Shown: piece by piece, positions 46,129 through 57,198 of the stretch
Numbering within the stretch: position 1 is the first letter of the stretch
How the letters are laid out: every line of letters starts with the position of its first letter
Source of the DNA: Ipomoea triloba
Taxonomy: Eukaryota; Streptophyta; Magnoliopsida; Solanales; Convolvulaceae
Direction of reading: 5' to 3'
DNA length: 64,000 nucleotides
NCBI RefSeq assembly: GCF_003576645.1
Contig: NC_044923.1
Coordinates: 16,485,537 to 16,549,536, forward strand
The notes under the pieces: model-generated
The model's database searches: none
Seen by the model: only the letters and a program-made list of their open reading frames with translations
Told to the model about the DNA's origin: nothing
Program-made: the position numbers and the translations under genes

Positions 46129-46880
46129 ACTATTGGGGTCCTATTAATTTGAGTACGCGACTTTAAAGAGCAACAATTTAGTCCCTGATTATCGATTTTT
46201 TAACGGATTTGGTCCTGCCGGCCAAATCACCGGTCAAATATCGCCGAAAAGTTGTAACTGATTTTAATTTGTTTAATAAGAGAGGCATTTTGGTATTTTC
46301 ATCCTCTGTTCTTCTTCACCAAAATCCAATCTGCTTCTTCTCCATTGTTAAAGTCCGATCTGCTTGAAGCCACCATGGATTAACGCCGGCGAGATTGACG
46401 GACTGGAGTGAGTGCAACAATGGCGTCGTCGGACTTCGCTTTCACGCTGCTATCCACACCGGATACTCCGACGAACCAAAATGGTCCGTTCGACGGCGAT
46501 TGAAAGAAGGAAAAGAAAGGGACTAGGTCCTCTTCAGCCTTCTAGCCTCCCAAATAGAGAATCCCATCTTTAAAAATATGAAAGAAATATGGATGAAATG
46601 GCATTCTATTTTCATCTGCTTATATTTAGTTTTGGTGATTTTCCATGGTTATTTGGCTACAGAAACGACAAAGCAGAGGGTGACGAAGGAAGAAGAAGAA
46701 AGGAAGTGAAATGACCAATTTTCCCCTATGAATAAATTATTTAAAATGGGTTATGTTTTTCCGGCGATATTTGACCGGTGATTTGGCCGACAGGACCAAA
46801 TCCGTTAAAAAATCGATAGTCAGGGGACTAAATTGTTGCTTTTCAAAGTCGCATACTCAAATAAATAGGACCCTAGTATT
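46129..46880. mobile_element. Mutator-like element carrying gene-like cargo (Pack-MULE candidate)
   Basis: Arms of about 120 bp pair almost perfectly: the left GTCCTATTAATTTGAGTACG through GATTTTTTAACGGATTTGGT to GGTCAAATATCGCCG, and the inverse at 46755-46872. Between the arms, 46310-46740 is richer in G and C, with a CCATGG start-like context, an ATGGCGTCGTCGGACTTCG stretch and a splice-like GT. That looks like a captured piece of a plant gene. No identity could be assigned. Confidence 0.65.
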
Positions 46881-47384
46881 TAACGTCATTTAAATGGTTT
46901 TATTGACACCAAAAATGATCATGCCACAATGATACTAGCTAGGACCAAATGTGAATGTTTTCAACAAAATGACTAAAAGTGGACTGACGCCTATAAATCT
47001 AGCACTAAAAATGAAATTAACTCAATATTTTATACATCAATTTGATATAAACCAACATTATTTTGAACATAACTCGCATTATTTCATTGGCTAAAGTGTC
47101 ATCTCGCACCATGAACTATATTGATTATTCATGCTGCACCTTGAACTTTCATAATGTCCATTTCGATACACAAACCATTAATTTTTTTTCATCTAACATT
47201 TTTTACAAGTTACCTACAAGTTATAGGTAATATATGCTGACTTGGACTTCTTCTTTTTTTTTTTTTGGTTTTCTTCTTCTTCTTTTTTTTTTTTTTTGAA
47301 TTTTTTTTTATTTTCTTCTAAACCTTTTCCAGCCCAACAACCGGTACCAGAACCGTAAAATAATAAAAAAAAATCTTATATTTA

Positions 47385-47413
47385 GGCATTTAGCTACTGG
47401 CAGTAGCTAAATA

Positions 47414-47459
<46 letters not shown>

Positions 47460-47496
47460 TATTTAGCTACTGCCAGTAGGCAGTAGCCAAAATAAT
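47385..47496. repeat. Palindrome with TA microsatellite at its centre
   Basis: ATTTAGCTACTGGCAGTAGC and TAAATATAATTATATAT on the left pair with ATATAATTATATTTAGCTAC and TGCCAGTAG on the right, around about 36 bases of alternating TA. It resembles a MITE whose centre is a microsatellite. Confidence 0.8.
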
Positions 47497-47729
47497 AATA
47501 ATAAAAAATTACGGTTGAATTGGAACCGGAACCTTTATATAAGATTCCGGTTCTGGTTTGTGTAACCTTGGAACTGTGAAGAATGAAGCGCAGTCACCCC
47601 TAGGTAGGTCGTCGCTAAGGGAGGGGAGGAGCAGTGGATTGTGGAGGAGCTGTGGTGATTTGGTCTAGTGAGCACTGGTCCGGCTGAAGGCACGGGGGAG
47701 GGGCAGCGTGAGGCGTTGATTTTTGGGGT

Positions 47730-48240
47730 TTACTTAAAAATTTTGGGTTGACTTACTTCTCCATATATAAGACAGGTTACCTCTAATTTTAGCTTCAAAG
47801 AAACCATTATTAGGAAAATAACGTAACGAGCCTTGCAAATCCTAAAAACTAGAGAGTTTTTGTCTTGAATAATCCTCCAAATTTGTTTTCCTAACATGGC
47901 AATGTTGTATTCCTGAAGACGTCTAAATCCCATACCTCGTCTTCTTTGAACACCTAGATTTTTCCAAGTCATCCAATGAATTCCCCTTCTTCCTCCTCCC
48001 TTGCCCTACCAGTATGCATTCATGAGATTCTCCATATCTAAATATAAATCCTCTGGCAAAAGAAATACACTCATAACAAAGGAGCGAATAACTTAGATTA
48101 CATATTTCAGAAATACCTCTTTTCTAGGCTTAGATATAAACTTGTTCTAGTTTTGTATCCTAGCTGCGATGTTGTTGCAAATAAATCCAAGGATCTCATT
48201 CATCCTCTTTCGGGTAGCTTTTGTTATTCAATATGTTGAG
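47730..48240 (-). pseudogene. LINE (L1-type) ORF2 fragment
   Basis: The minus strand gives WKNLGVQRRRGMGFRRLQEYN and AMLGKQIWRI, the same region as GGLGFKDLRAFNLAMLGKQAWRF in the LINE at 48277. It is a short piece of the C-terminal RT region of a diverged element in opposite orientation. Confidence 0.8.
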
Positions 48241-48425
48241 TGTTCAAATTTTAATGTGACCAAGTATGTAATTATTAAAAATCAATTGGAATTCTCTCTC
48301 TAGCGTCGTCTAGGGTTTACTTCTTCTCCTAGGGTTTTGCTAGGTTTTTCCGGTCGTTTCTTTGCTTTTCCCCTCCGGTGACTTCCGGTTTTCCTTTGCT
48401 TTCTATTGTTCTGTCGAGTGTTGTC

Positions 48426-49460
48426 ATGGCCACAGACGTAACGTTGAGCGGTGTAGCAGGGTTAACAACCCGTTGGGCGGATATGGTTCTAGAAGATGAA
48501 GAGGCGGCCTTTGAGCCGGTCGGGGTGAATGATCCCGTAGCCATGGCGATTGTAGTGAAGACGTGGGCGGTAGTAGGGAGGTTTTTGACTACAAAACTGG
48601 TTAAACTTGAATTTATGAGACAGGTAATGGCCTCGGTGTGGCAACTTGTTAAAGGAGTGCAAATCTCGGAGGTGCAACCAGGGCTTTTCTTATTTGTGTT
48701 CTACCATGAGTCCGACATGTTGCACGTTCTAAATGAAGGGCCCTGGTCGTTTGAGAATGCGTCGCTGGTTTGTAGGCAGGTTGCGGAGGGCGTGCTTCCG
48801 GCATCAGTGAATTTGAATTCCCTTGATATGTGGGTGCAATTACATGACCTTCCCATGGGGTACACAACAGACGTGATTCTCGAGCAGGTTGGAAATTTTC
48901 TTGGTACGTTTATTAAATGTGATGATCGTTTTGTTGGTGCGCCGTGGAAAACGTTCCACCGCGTTAGGGTGGCCATTCCAGTTGACAAGCCCTTGAAGCG
49001 TCGTATGCGGTTGATGAAGCGAGATAAGACGACTTGCTGGGTTGGCATAAAGTATGAGCGCCTCCACAACTTTTGCTTCTTCTGTGGATATTTGGGGCAC
49101 TCTTACAGATTTTGTCTCAAAGCTAGGGAAGCTGTTGTTCCGGTCGAGCTCTACCCTTATGATGCAATGTTGCGCGCAGGTGGCAGTAAGGGTCCTCGCC
49201 CGGTCGGTGAACGTTGGCTTGTGCCGGCGGAAGGTCCGAACCAAGTAGCTGGTGAGCCGGAACCAGTCGTGGCTGATAACGAAACTGGTCCAGTGCGAGA
49301 GGTTGAGAGCACGGTTGTGGCAGTGTCGAAGAGAAGGCGGGAGGGTTTGAATGGAGGGAATCGTAGGCACGGTGGTGCGGGTGGTGATGTGACTATGATC
49401 GATGTTCCAAAAAACTTGCAGCTGGCGGGTACTGGCTCCCAGGCCCGCCCTTCATCATGA
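48426..49460 (+). CDS. LINE ORF1, DUF4283 and CCHC zinc knuckle protein
   Basis: ATG 48426 (MATDVTLSGVAGLTTRWADM) to TGA 49460, 344 residues. Residues about 20-190 match the DUF4283 domain of plant L1 ORF1 proteins (LVKGVQISEVQPGLFLFVFY, then NEGPWSFENASLV). At about 212-232 is a knuckle CFFCGYLGHSYRFC. The C-terminal part is basic and low-complexity, with KRRREG. It is an RNA-binding chaperone-like protein of the retrotransposition complex. The frame is intact. Its stop overlaps the ORF2 start (ATGA at 49457-49460), which suggests coupled translation. Confidence 0.9.
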   Translation: MATDVTLSGVAGLTTRWADMVLEDEEAAFEPVGVNDPVAMAIVVKTWAVVGRFLTTKLVKLEFMRQVMASVWQLVKGVQISEVQPGLFLFVFYHESDMLHVLNEGPWSFENASLVCRQVAEGVLPASVNLNSLDMWVQLHDLPMGYTTDVILEQVGNFLGTFIKCDDRFVGAPWKTFHRVRVAIPVDKPLKRRMRLMKRDKTTCWVGIKYERLHNFCFFCGYLGHSYRFCLKAREAVVPVELYPYDAMLRAGGSKGPRPVGERWLVPAEGPNQVAGEPEPVVADNETGPVREVESTVVAVSKRRREGLNGGNRRHGGAGGDVTMIDVPKNLQLAGTGSQARPSS

Positions 49461-52400
49461 GTACGATAAGTTAGAACTGTCATGGCTTGGGCAATCCACG
49501 AACGGTTCGCGAAGTGGTGGACCTTGTGTCCCGTAAGAAGCCCGATTTTGTCTTCCTCATGGAAACCAAGGTGAGGAGGGTTCATGCAGAGCAGTTGCGC
49601 ATAAAACTTGGTTTTGAAGGTTTATTCTATGTTGAAGGTGTGGGTCTGAGTGGAGGTTTAGCACTGTTGTGGAGGAAAAACAATACTGCCAGGCTTTTGT
49701 GTTTCTCAAAAAATCATATTGATGTAGAGGTTAATCTTGCAGGTTCGGGTAGTTGGCGCATGACTTGTTTCTACGGTTTTCCTGAGCGTGGCCGTAGGAC
49801 GGAATCGTGGGAGTTGTTGAGATCCCTAGCTCCTAGGTCCACCCTCCCTTGGGTGGTTCTTGGGGATTTTAATGATTTGCTTTATCAGCACGAGAAGCGT
49901 GGTGGAAACCCTCACCCGGACAACTTACTTTGCGGTTTCGGTGAAGCTGTTGGGGACTGTAGATTGGAGCAGTTGCCTATGCAGGGGTATCGTTACACCT
50001 TGGAAAGAGGAAAAGGGACTTCGATGTGGATGGAGGAAAGGCTTGACAAGGTGCTTGCAGGAGCCGATTGGTGTACCCTTTTGCCTGATGCAAGTGTCAC
50101 TAATCTGCTTACTCGGTCGTTTGATCACTCAGCTCTCTTTTTGAGTGTTAAGGCTACTCGGGTAAGGCAGGGTGCAGTGCGGCGGGGTTTCAAATTTGAG
50201 ATGGCATGGCTCCTTGATGGTGGGTGTAGGGGGCAGGTAGAGGAGGCTTGGCAGGAGGCTAGGGGTAATGGTTTACTGGATTGCATCCACCATTGCGGTG
50301 ATACGTTAACACGGTGGGGAGGTGACCGATTTTATCGGTTCGGGGAAAAGATAGCTACTCTCCGTAAGGAACAGATGTACCTAAGGGATCTCAGAAGCCC
50401 CACATCGCTTGCAGAGTTCCGCCGTATTGAGACTGAGCTTTGTAGCCTGGAAGCACAAGAGGATGCATTCTGGAGACAGCGGGCTAAACAGCACTGGTTG
50501 CGAGGAGCAGATGCCAACACGAAATTCTTCCACAGGTATGCTTCTGCCCGTAAAAAGAAGAATACTCTGTCTAGATTAAAGAATGAGTTAGGGGTGTGGG
50601 TTGAGGAGGAGGGTTTGAAATCTGTGGTTTTAGACTACTTTCATGCTATTTTTGCATCTAATAACTCATCCTCTGTGGACTCTTTTACTGCTTCTGTTAT
50701 GCCCCGCATTACCCACTCGCAAAATGAGGCATTACTTCGGCCTTTTGAGGCTGAAGAGGTTAAGTCAGCTTTATTCAGCATGTTCCCCGATAAAGCCCCT
50801 AGTCCCGATGGGATGAACCCGGGGTTTTTTCAGCATTTTTGGGATGTGGTTGGTAAGGATGTCTCGTCATTTGCGATTAAATGTTTGACTGATTGTGCCT
50901 TTCCGGATGGACTAAATGAAACGAATGTTGTTTTAATTCCAAAGAAGACTAACCCGGAGGTGGTGGCCGATCTTCGTCCTATAGCACTCTGTAATATGAT
51001 CTATAAGGTCATGGCCAAGATGATTGCAAATAGGATGAAACCCTTATTGGGGGACATCATCTCTGAGTCTCAGAGTGCATTCATTCCGGGCCGACTGATC
51101 ACAGATAATATTTTGATAGCTGCAGAGGTAGGTCATTATCTCAATAGGAAGCATAGTGGGGCTGTAGGCTGGGGTGCCCTCAAGTTGGATATGGCCAAGG
51201 CCTACGATCGAATGGAGTGGCCTTTTTTACGAGGAATGCTCCTGGCTTTGGGATTTGCGGAAGACTGGGTGAATCTGATAATCTGATAATGTTATGTGTC
51301 ACAACAGTGTCGTATAATTTCTTGGTGAATGGGGAGTGCGCTGGTCAGGTTACACCAACCCGGGGAATCAGACAGGGCGATCCCTTGTCACCATACCTGT
51401 TCATTATCTGTGCAGAGGGTCTCTCATTATTGTTACAGCAGGCAGAGCGAAGAGGAGCTTTTCATGGTTGCAGAGTGGCTAGAGGGGCTCCATCTGTATC
51501 TCATTTGTTTTTTGCAGATGACAGTCTTTTGTTCTTCAAGGCTAATGTCCTGGAGGCAGAAGCTGTCAAACAATGTCTGAATGAGTACGAGACAATGTCT
51601 GGTCAGGCTGTTAACTTTCACAAGTCAAGCGTGTGTTTTAGCAGGAATACAACTGTTTCAGACAGGAACGATGTGGTGTCTATTTTGGGAGTTTCTGAGG
51701 CCCCTAATTTTGGTAAGTATCTGGGTTTACCATCTTTCATTGGGAGAAATAGAAGGGCGGTATTTTCATATGTTGAGGACAAGATCAAGCAGAGAATGAG
51801 CTCTTGGAATAAGAGGTTAATATCTCAGGCAGCTAAGGAAGTACTTTTAAAAAGTGTGGCACAATCCATGCCAATGTTTTCTATGAGTGTTTTCTTACTT
51901 CCACAATCGGTCTGCCAGTCTATAGAGAGAGCTATGAATCGGTATTGGTGGGGTTCGGGAGGTGAAAGGAGTATTCATTGGAAGGCATGGGATAAGTTAT
52001 GTGTCCCCAAGAAGTATGGTGGGTTGGGGTTCAAGGATCTGAGAGCTTTTAATCTTGCAATGCTGGGTAAACAAGCCTGGCGTTTTCTAACTAATCCCAA
52101 ATCCCTCGTGCCAAGAGTGTATAAAGCCAGGTACTTCCATAAGGTCTCTTTCGTTGATGCTACTATGGGGGCCTGTCCCAGTTATTGTTGGCGCAACATT
52201 ATGGCAGCCCATGAGGTAATCTGTTCGGGTGCTAGGAGGAGAATTGGAGATGGGAAATCTACGTTAATTTGGGGCCATCCCTGGTTACCTGATGACCCTA
52301 GTCCAATGGTTCAGACTGTGATGCCTGATGTGCTTGATGGTTCAGTAGTCTCCGGCCTTATTGATCCAACCACGAATACATGGGACCTGGCTATACTGCA

Positions 52401-53390
52401 TGACATTTTTATACCCAGTGATGTGGAACGAATAAGGAGCATCCCATTAAGCCCTAGTCATGAGGACTCTTGGTATTGGCATGGAGATCCTAAGGGTTGC
52501 AATACTGTCAAGAATGGTTATAGACACATTTGTGGAGAGTTTGAAATGGAGCCACACGCCTTTGATAAATGGTTATCCCTATGGAAGATTAAGACACCAC
52601 CCAAGTGGAGAACTTTCTTATGGAGAGCCCTAACAGATGTCCTCCCTACCACTACAAATCTAATTTTAAAGAGGGTGGATGTTCTACCAACATGCCCTAT
52701 GTGTGGATTAGCAAATGAAAATGTTAGCATTCGCTAGTTTCATGTGATTTCTCAGCATTAGTTTGGCATGAAGCAACTGTTCCCGTGCCAACTTTGGAGG
52801 GAAATGATTTTACTGCCTGGTTCTCTACCATATTATCTTCACTCACAGACCAGGATTTTCTTCATGCAGTGGTTGTGCTCTACTTCATCTGGATGGCGCG
52901 CAATTCGGCGGTTTGGAAGGGTTGCTTGCCGCGACCTATTTCAGTTTGGCGAATGGCATCAGCGGCAGTCCTGGCGTGGCAGCGAGTACACCATCCTCAA
53001 ACCCCTCCGCCGGTTGGTGTGCAGTCTGGCGCACGAGCAGCAGAGGAGCAACCACCAGTAGCTGTTCAGACCGGCGAACGTTACTGGCGATGTTTCTTCG
53101 ATGCAGGGTTTCAGTCGACTACAAGGCAAACGACAGTAGGAGCAGTCCTCTTCACGCCAGAGGGCGATTTTGCAGCTGCGTTCAGTGGACCTTTGCAGTG
53201 TTGCTTATCCCCTTTAATGGCGGAAGCTATGGCATGTAAAGAGGTCCTCTCTTGGCTCAAGGGCCGTGGTTTGGATCGCTTGGAGCTCTTCACCGATTGC
53301 GTCAATCTTCACCGACTTCTGACGTCATCTCAACACGAACTACTCTCTTATGTTGCTTTTTCCGTGGAAGCCTCAAGGGCACTTATATAA
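49457..53390 (+). pseudogene. LINE ORF2: endonuclease, reverse transcriptase, zinc-binding region, RNase H (three lesions)
   Basis: ATG 49457 overlaps the ORF1 stop. Codon 6 is TAG (49472-49474) where relatives have Trp in SWNCRGLG. The apurinic endonuclease follows (FVFLMETKV, LGDFNDLL, SFDHSALF), then reverse transcriptase (KLDMAKAYDRMEW, GIRQGDPLSPYLFI, FADDSLLF), a zf-RVT region (WRTFLWRALTDVLPT, CPMC) and RNase H (CFFDAGFQ, AEAMACKEVL, LFTDCVNL). The RT frame is broken by an 8-bp tandem duplication of CTGATAAT at about 51276-51291, and again by a one-base loss near 52728 (after ANENVS) that leads to TAG 52735-52737. The frame resumes at once and runs to TAA 53390. Without these three lesions it would be complete. 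Confidence 0.9.
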
Positions 53391-53675
53391 TCTTTTCCTC
53401 GTTGCTTAGTAAATTGTGTATCTAGGTCTGCTAATCTAGGTGCACACACTCTCGCATATATGATTTATTCTCAAGCCGATTTTTTGTACTGGGATTTAAT
53501 CCCACCAGACTTTATTTTGGGTAATATTTAATATACTGAATGGTTTGCTTTCAAAAAAAGTATGTAATTATTTATTTTGGGCATATTAATATAATATATT
53601 GGCGGTAAAAATAATTACTTTTAAATATTTATAAAATAATATATGAGTTTGCATATAAAAATCATGATGTGGGAG

Positions 53676-53712
53676 AGTCACTACATGCTACTTGACCACA
53701 ATGTCATTGGCA
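53676..53712 (-). mobile_element. SINE head fragment
   Basis: The minus strand GCCAATGACATTGTGGTCAA then GTAGCATGTAG resembles the A-box end of the family at 20143-20331. Only the head is present. Confidence 0.5.
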
Positions 53713-53737
53713 ACACCATATTAATTAGCATTGTTAA

Positions 53738-55322
53738 GAGTTAATACCACAAATAGCCCTTTGACTATTGGGCTAGTACTCCTTTTAGTCCTTAACTTTT
53801 AATTCAACCACAAATGATCCTCTGACTTTCATTTTTGACCACAAATAGTCTTCCGTTAAAATTTCTGTTAAATAGGTGTTAAATATAGGGTATTATCGTC
53901 AAATTGATATATATAATGGTCATAAACTAAAAATGTTTAGAATTTTTCACCAACAAGCATAATTGAACAATTAATGAATATAAATTAGACCTGGCAATTC
54001 GTGTATACGGGTTCGTTAACGGGTCGACACGATGACGACACGAACACGATAAGGCTAAACACGAACACGACACATTAAGGTTAACGGGTTCAAATTTTTA
54101 ACACGAACACGATTTGTTAACGGGTTAAGCAGGTTGACACGATAGACACGTTTTGTTAACAGGTTTCGGTTCGTTTCGACACGATATGACACGAAACTCG
54201 TTTAAACCCGCTAAACCTATTAATATATTTTAAAAACTAAAATTTAAAATTAAGTTATATATATATATATATAAAAGAAATAAAACGTACAATTAAATCC
54301 ATCAAACAAACTAAAAAAATATTCAAATTATAACATTCATACAATAATAAAATAACATCCAAAACTCATAATTAAAGAAGTTCATACTAGTTTTTAGAAT
54401 ATAATTGAAAATAATAAAAATTCAAATTTCATATTGTTGAACATTAATAATTGGTGTAGGATTTTGGCCTAATTTAGTAAATTCATCCTTAGTTCTTAGC
54501 GTGTTCTAAATGGATTTGTTTAAACGGGTTCGTGTAAACGGGTTAACACGATAATGTTAACGGGTTAAACGGGTTCTTAATAGGTTTAACGGGTTGACCT
54601 GTTAAGACACAAAACATAACGGGTTCTTAACGGGTCAATCCGTTAACGACCGGGGCACGTTAAGACTAAACACTAACCCGTTATTTTCGTGTCCAGTTTC
54701 GTGTCGTGTTAACGGGTCGTGTCCAGAATTGCCAGGTCTAATATAAATACTCCTAAATAGAAAGACAATACACCTTATTCTCGTAATTATGCATACAAAA
54801 TGAAGATTTAATATTATTATTGCTAAATGTTTTTAATTTAACCAATGGATTAAAATGGAAGAAATTTGTTTCAAAAACATTGCTTCCATCATTTTCATGG
54901 TTGTTCAAACATGGCCGATTAATAGTTTTCACTTTTCATTAATCAGTCAAACATTTTGTTCCACCGTTGAATTAATATAATTATTCAAGTATAAATTACG
55001 AACATTAATCATAAATTTTTTATTTAATTTGTTCATTTATGTGATTTGTCACGTCCATTTTGTTGTTATATTTATTAACTTAATGTTTATTAATATTTGA
55101 AATTAATTATTTTACTACGTATTATATAATTATAAAAAAGAAGTAATCATAATAATGTTAATCAATTTGACGATATTAATCTTAGATTTGACACCTATTT
55201 AACAGAAGACTATTTGTGATAAAAAAAATAAAAGTCAGAGGATCAATTGTGAGCGAATTGAAAGTCGAGGACTAAAAGGAGTACTAGCCCAATAGTCAGA
55301 GGACCATTTGTGGTATTAACTC
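53738..55322. mobile_element. Mutator-type element with 9-bp target duplication
   Basis: The ends GAGTTAATACCACAAAT and ATTTGTGGTATTAACTC are inverted, and the arms continue with good pairing for about 160 bp (53738-53900 and 55180-55322). The flanks carry CATTGTTAA at 53729-53737 and 55323-55331. No transposase frame is present. A hAT element is nested in it. Confidence 0.92.
53986..54740. mobile_element. Non-autonomous hAT-type element nested in the Mutator element
   Basis: The ends TAGACCTGGCAATTC and GAATTGCCAGGTCTA are perfect inverted repeats, and the 8-bp duplication ATATAAAT flanks it at 53978-53985 and 54741-54748. Subterminal regions are dense in AACGGGTT, ACACGA and CGTGTC words. 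It inserted after the Mutator element. Confidence 0.93.
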
Positions 55323-55559
55323 CATTGTTAACAATTGTCATTAATTGTACAACTTTTTAAAATACATGGATTAAAGTGAATAAAATTGAGGTATATGGAC
55401 TAAATTAAACAAAACATTATAGTATAGAGACTCAAAGGTACTTTTGAGTTTTGACCAAGAAAATGTTGTTGTTGTTGTTTTAAAAAAAATCATTATAAGT
55501 TTACTTTTCAACATTCATTTCTTAAAATGAAAATATCATATCTATGAAATTTTTAAGAA

Positions 55560-57100
55560 AATTAAATAATATTATTCATTATAGGGCAAATCGCACTTTC
55601 AGTCCCTCAATCATTGGTTGATATGCAATGTAGTTCTCGATTATCAATTTTAAGAAATTTGGTCCTTCAATTATTTTAAACATAGCTAATTTAAACCTTC
55701 CGTGAAGTTTCCCTTTTAACGACTATTTGAAGTTTCCCTTTTAACGGCTATTTGAAGTTTCCCTTTTAATGACTATTTGAAGTTTCCCTGTTAACGGCTA
55801 TTTGAAAGCATGGAGATTTTTTGAATTTTACTCCCCACTAATTTCCCCCCTAATTTATTTCCATCCTTCTTCACTTTATGTCAAGTTTTTCTACCATAAC
55901 CTTCGACTGCCGGCACTGCAACTACCAAGCACCACCAACACCAGCAACAGCAATAGCTTCATGACAACTCTCCCTCACTAATGACCAACTTGCCCTTTGT
56001 TCTGGCTCTAAGTTTAGACCTTCAAGACAAATAACAACAACAAAATAAACATGGGAGAATGGAGCACAAAAAGTAATCAAAATCTCAGTCTAGTCCCAAT
56101 CCCCGTCTACAAATGAGAACACTGTGACAACGTTGATTTGAGGATACTATCGATTATCAGGAGAGAAAAGGAAGAATTGGAACATCACAAAAATAGAGGC
56201 AAAGAAGGCCTACATCTTTAATCTTACTCCTACAATGCGTCGAAGATGAAGCTATCGTGGTTGACAACTTAGCGGAAGCGAACAGAATGCTCCTACAAGT
56301 CTCCAAACTCTCAACCCCATTCAGAACCTCCACGCAACGAGTTGCGACATACTCCCCAAAAGCGAATATCTGGATCTTACAGTGCTAACTAATGTGGTAA
56401 TTGCATTAAACCTCTTTCGGTTTCATTCGTGCATCGAATTTCCTGATTTAATATTGTTTAGATCATAATTAGAAGCAGAAGTAGAAAAATAAAGGTAGCG
56501 AAAAATGAGAATTTCGTTTAAAGTTTCCAAGACCAATACAAGGTTTTGATTGAGAATACAAATCTACCCCAAGACATACACCACTGATTACGAGGATGAC
56601 GTCGTCTCCGCTGTCCAAAATCAGAAGTAGAAGAATTCAACTCTACCTCAACATGATTCAAATTTCGCATCTGCTACTCAGATGAGCAAGGTAATTGTGT
56701 TACCTATTCCCACAGCTTTGCGTATTCCAACACGATTTAGAACCTTGAATCGTAAACCGTCCAGTTTAATTTATGAATCATCGATTCACGATTGACAAAA
56801 ATATATAAACATTAACTTTAACCATAGTTATTAAGTTCAAACCTTAAACGCAATCTTTTATACGGTTATGATTTAGGTTCAATTCAAATAATGTACGGTT
56901 CGATTTTGACACTACGATTGAACTGAACTGTGATCACCTCTTGTAGGTGATGGTCAAAATGATTTAAAAATAATAAACTAAAAAGGGATCTATATTATTA
57001 TCAAGAAAGAAAGAAATAAATAAATAAAAACTATGTTAGCCTAGAGAAGCTATGTTTGAAGCCTTTCATAGGCGTTTTTACCAATCGGTGGGGGACAAAT
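55560..57100. other. Spacer upstream of RBM25 with repeat debris
   Basis: Sequence near 55580-55700 (TCAGTCCCTCAATCATTGG, TTTGGTCCTTCAATTATTT) looks like one arm of another Mutator-type MITE. 55860-56760 contains mixed, slightly GC-richer stretches without a usable frame. No gene was recognised. Confidence 0.45.
55704..55803. repeat. 25-bp tandem repeat, four copies
   Basis: GAAGTTTCCCTTTTAACGAC plus TATTT recurs four times exactly 25 bp apart, alternating GACTATTT and GGCTATTT forms. The alternation suggests the last doubling involved a 50-bp unit. Confidence 0.9.
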
Positions 57101-57172
57101 AAAAAGTTATCTTCGAGGGCTTAATCCTAAAATTCACCAAAACGCAGAAATAAGTCACACAATCCAAGTCGA

Positions 57173-57198
57173 GGAGCTCTCTCTCTCTCTATCTAACA
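57173..57198 (+). promoter_or_regulatory. CT-rich 5' leader of RBM25
   Basis: A run of CTCTCTCT just before the ATG at 57199 (context AACAATGGCG, a good plant start context). CT-rich leaders are common in plant housekeeping genes. Confidence 0.5.

Larger units (their letters stand above)
44963..47023. mobile_element. Mutator-type MITE, copy B, expanded by later insertions
   Basis: The ends GAGTTAATTTTATTTTTGGT and AAAAATGAAATTAACTC match copy A, with AATATTTTA at 44953-44961 and 47024-47032. It has grown to 2,061 bp by insertion of a palindromic element and a Mutator-like element. Confidence 0.8.
44030..47085. repeat. Upstream part of segmental duplication, copy B
   Basis: It matches 39404-41480 in order and orientation but is longer because of later insertions (45136-45526 and about 46129-46880). 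With the pseudogene at 42737-43060 it is the degenerate copy of the zinc-finger block. Confidence 0.85.
48277..53557 (+). mobile_element. Nearly full-length L1-type LINE
   Basis: The element lies between direct repeats AAGTATGTAATTATT at 48262-48276 and 53558-53572 (15 bp). It has a short leader, ORF1, an overlapping ORF2 with endonuclease, reverse transcriptase, zinc-binding region and RNase H, a short 3' end and an A-run (53553-53559). Length is about 5.3 kb. Lesions are few, so the insertion appears fairly recent. Confidence 0.92.
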
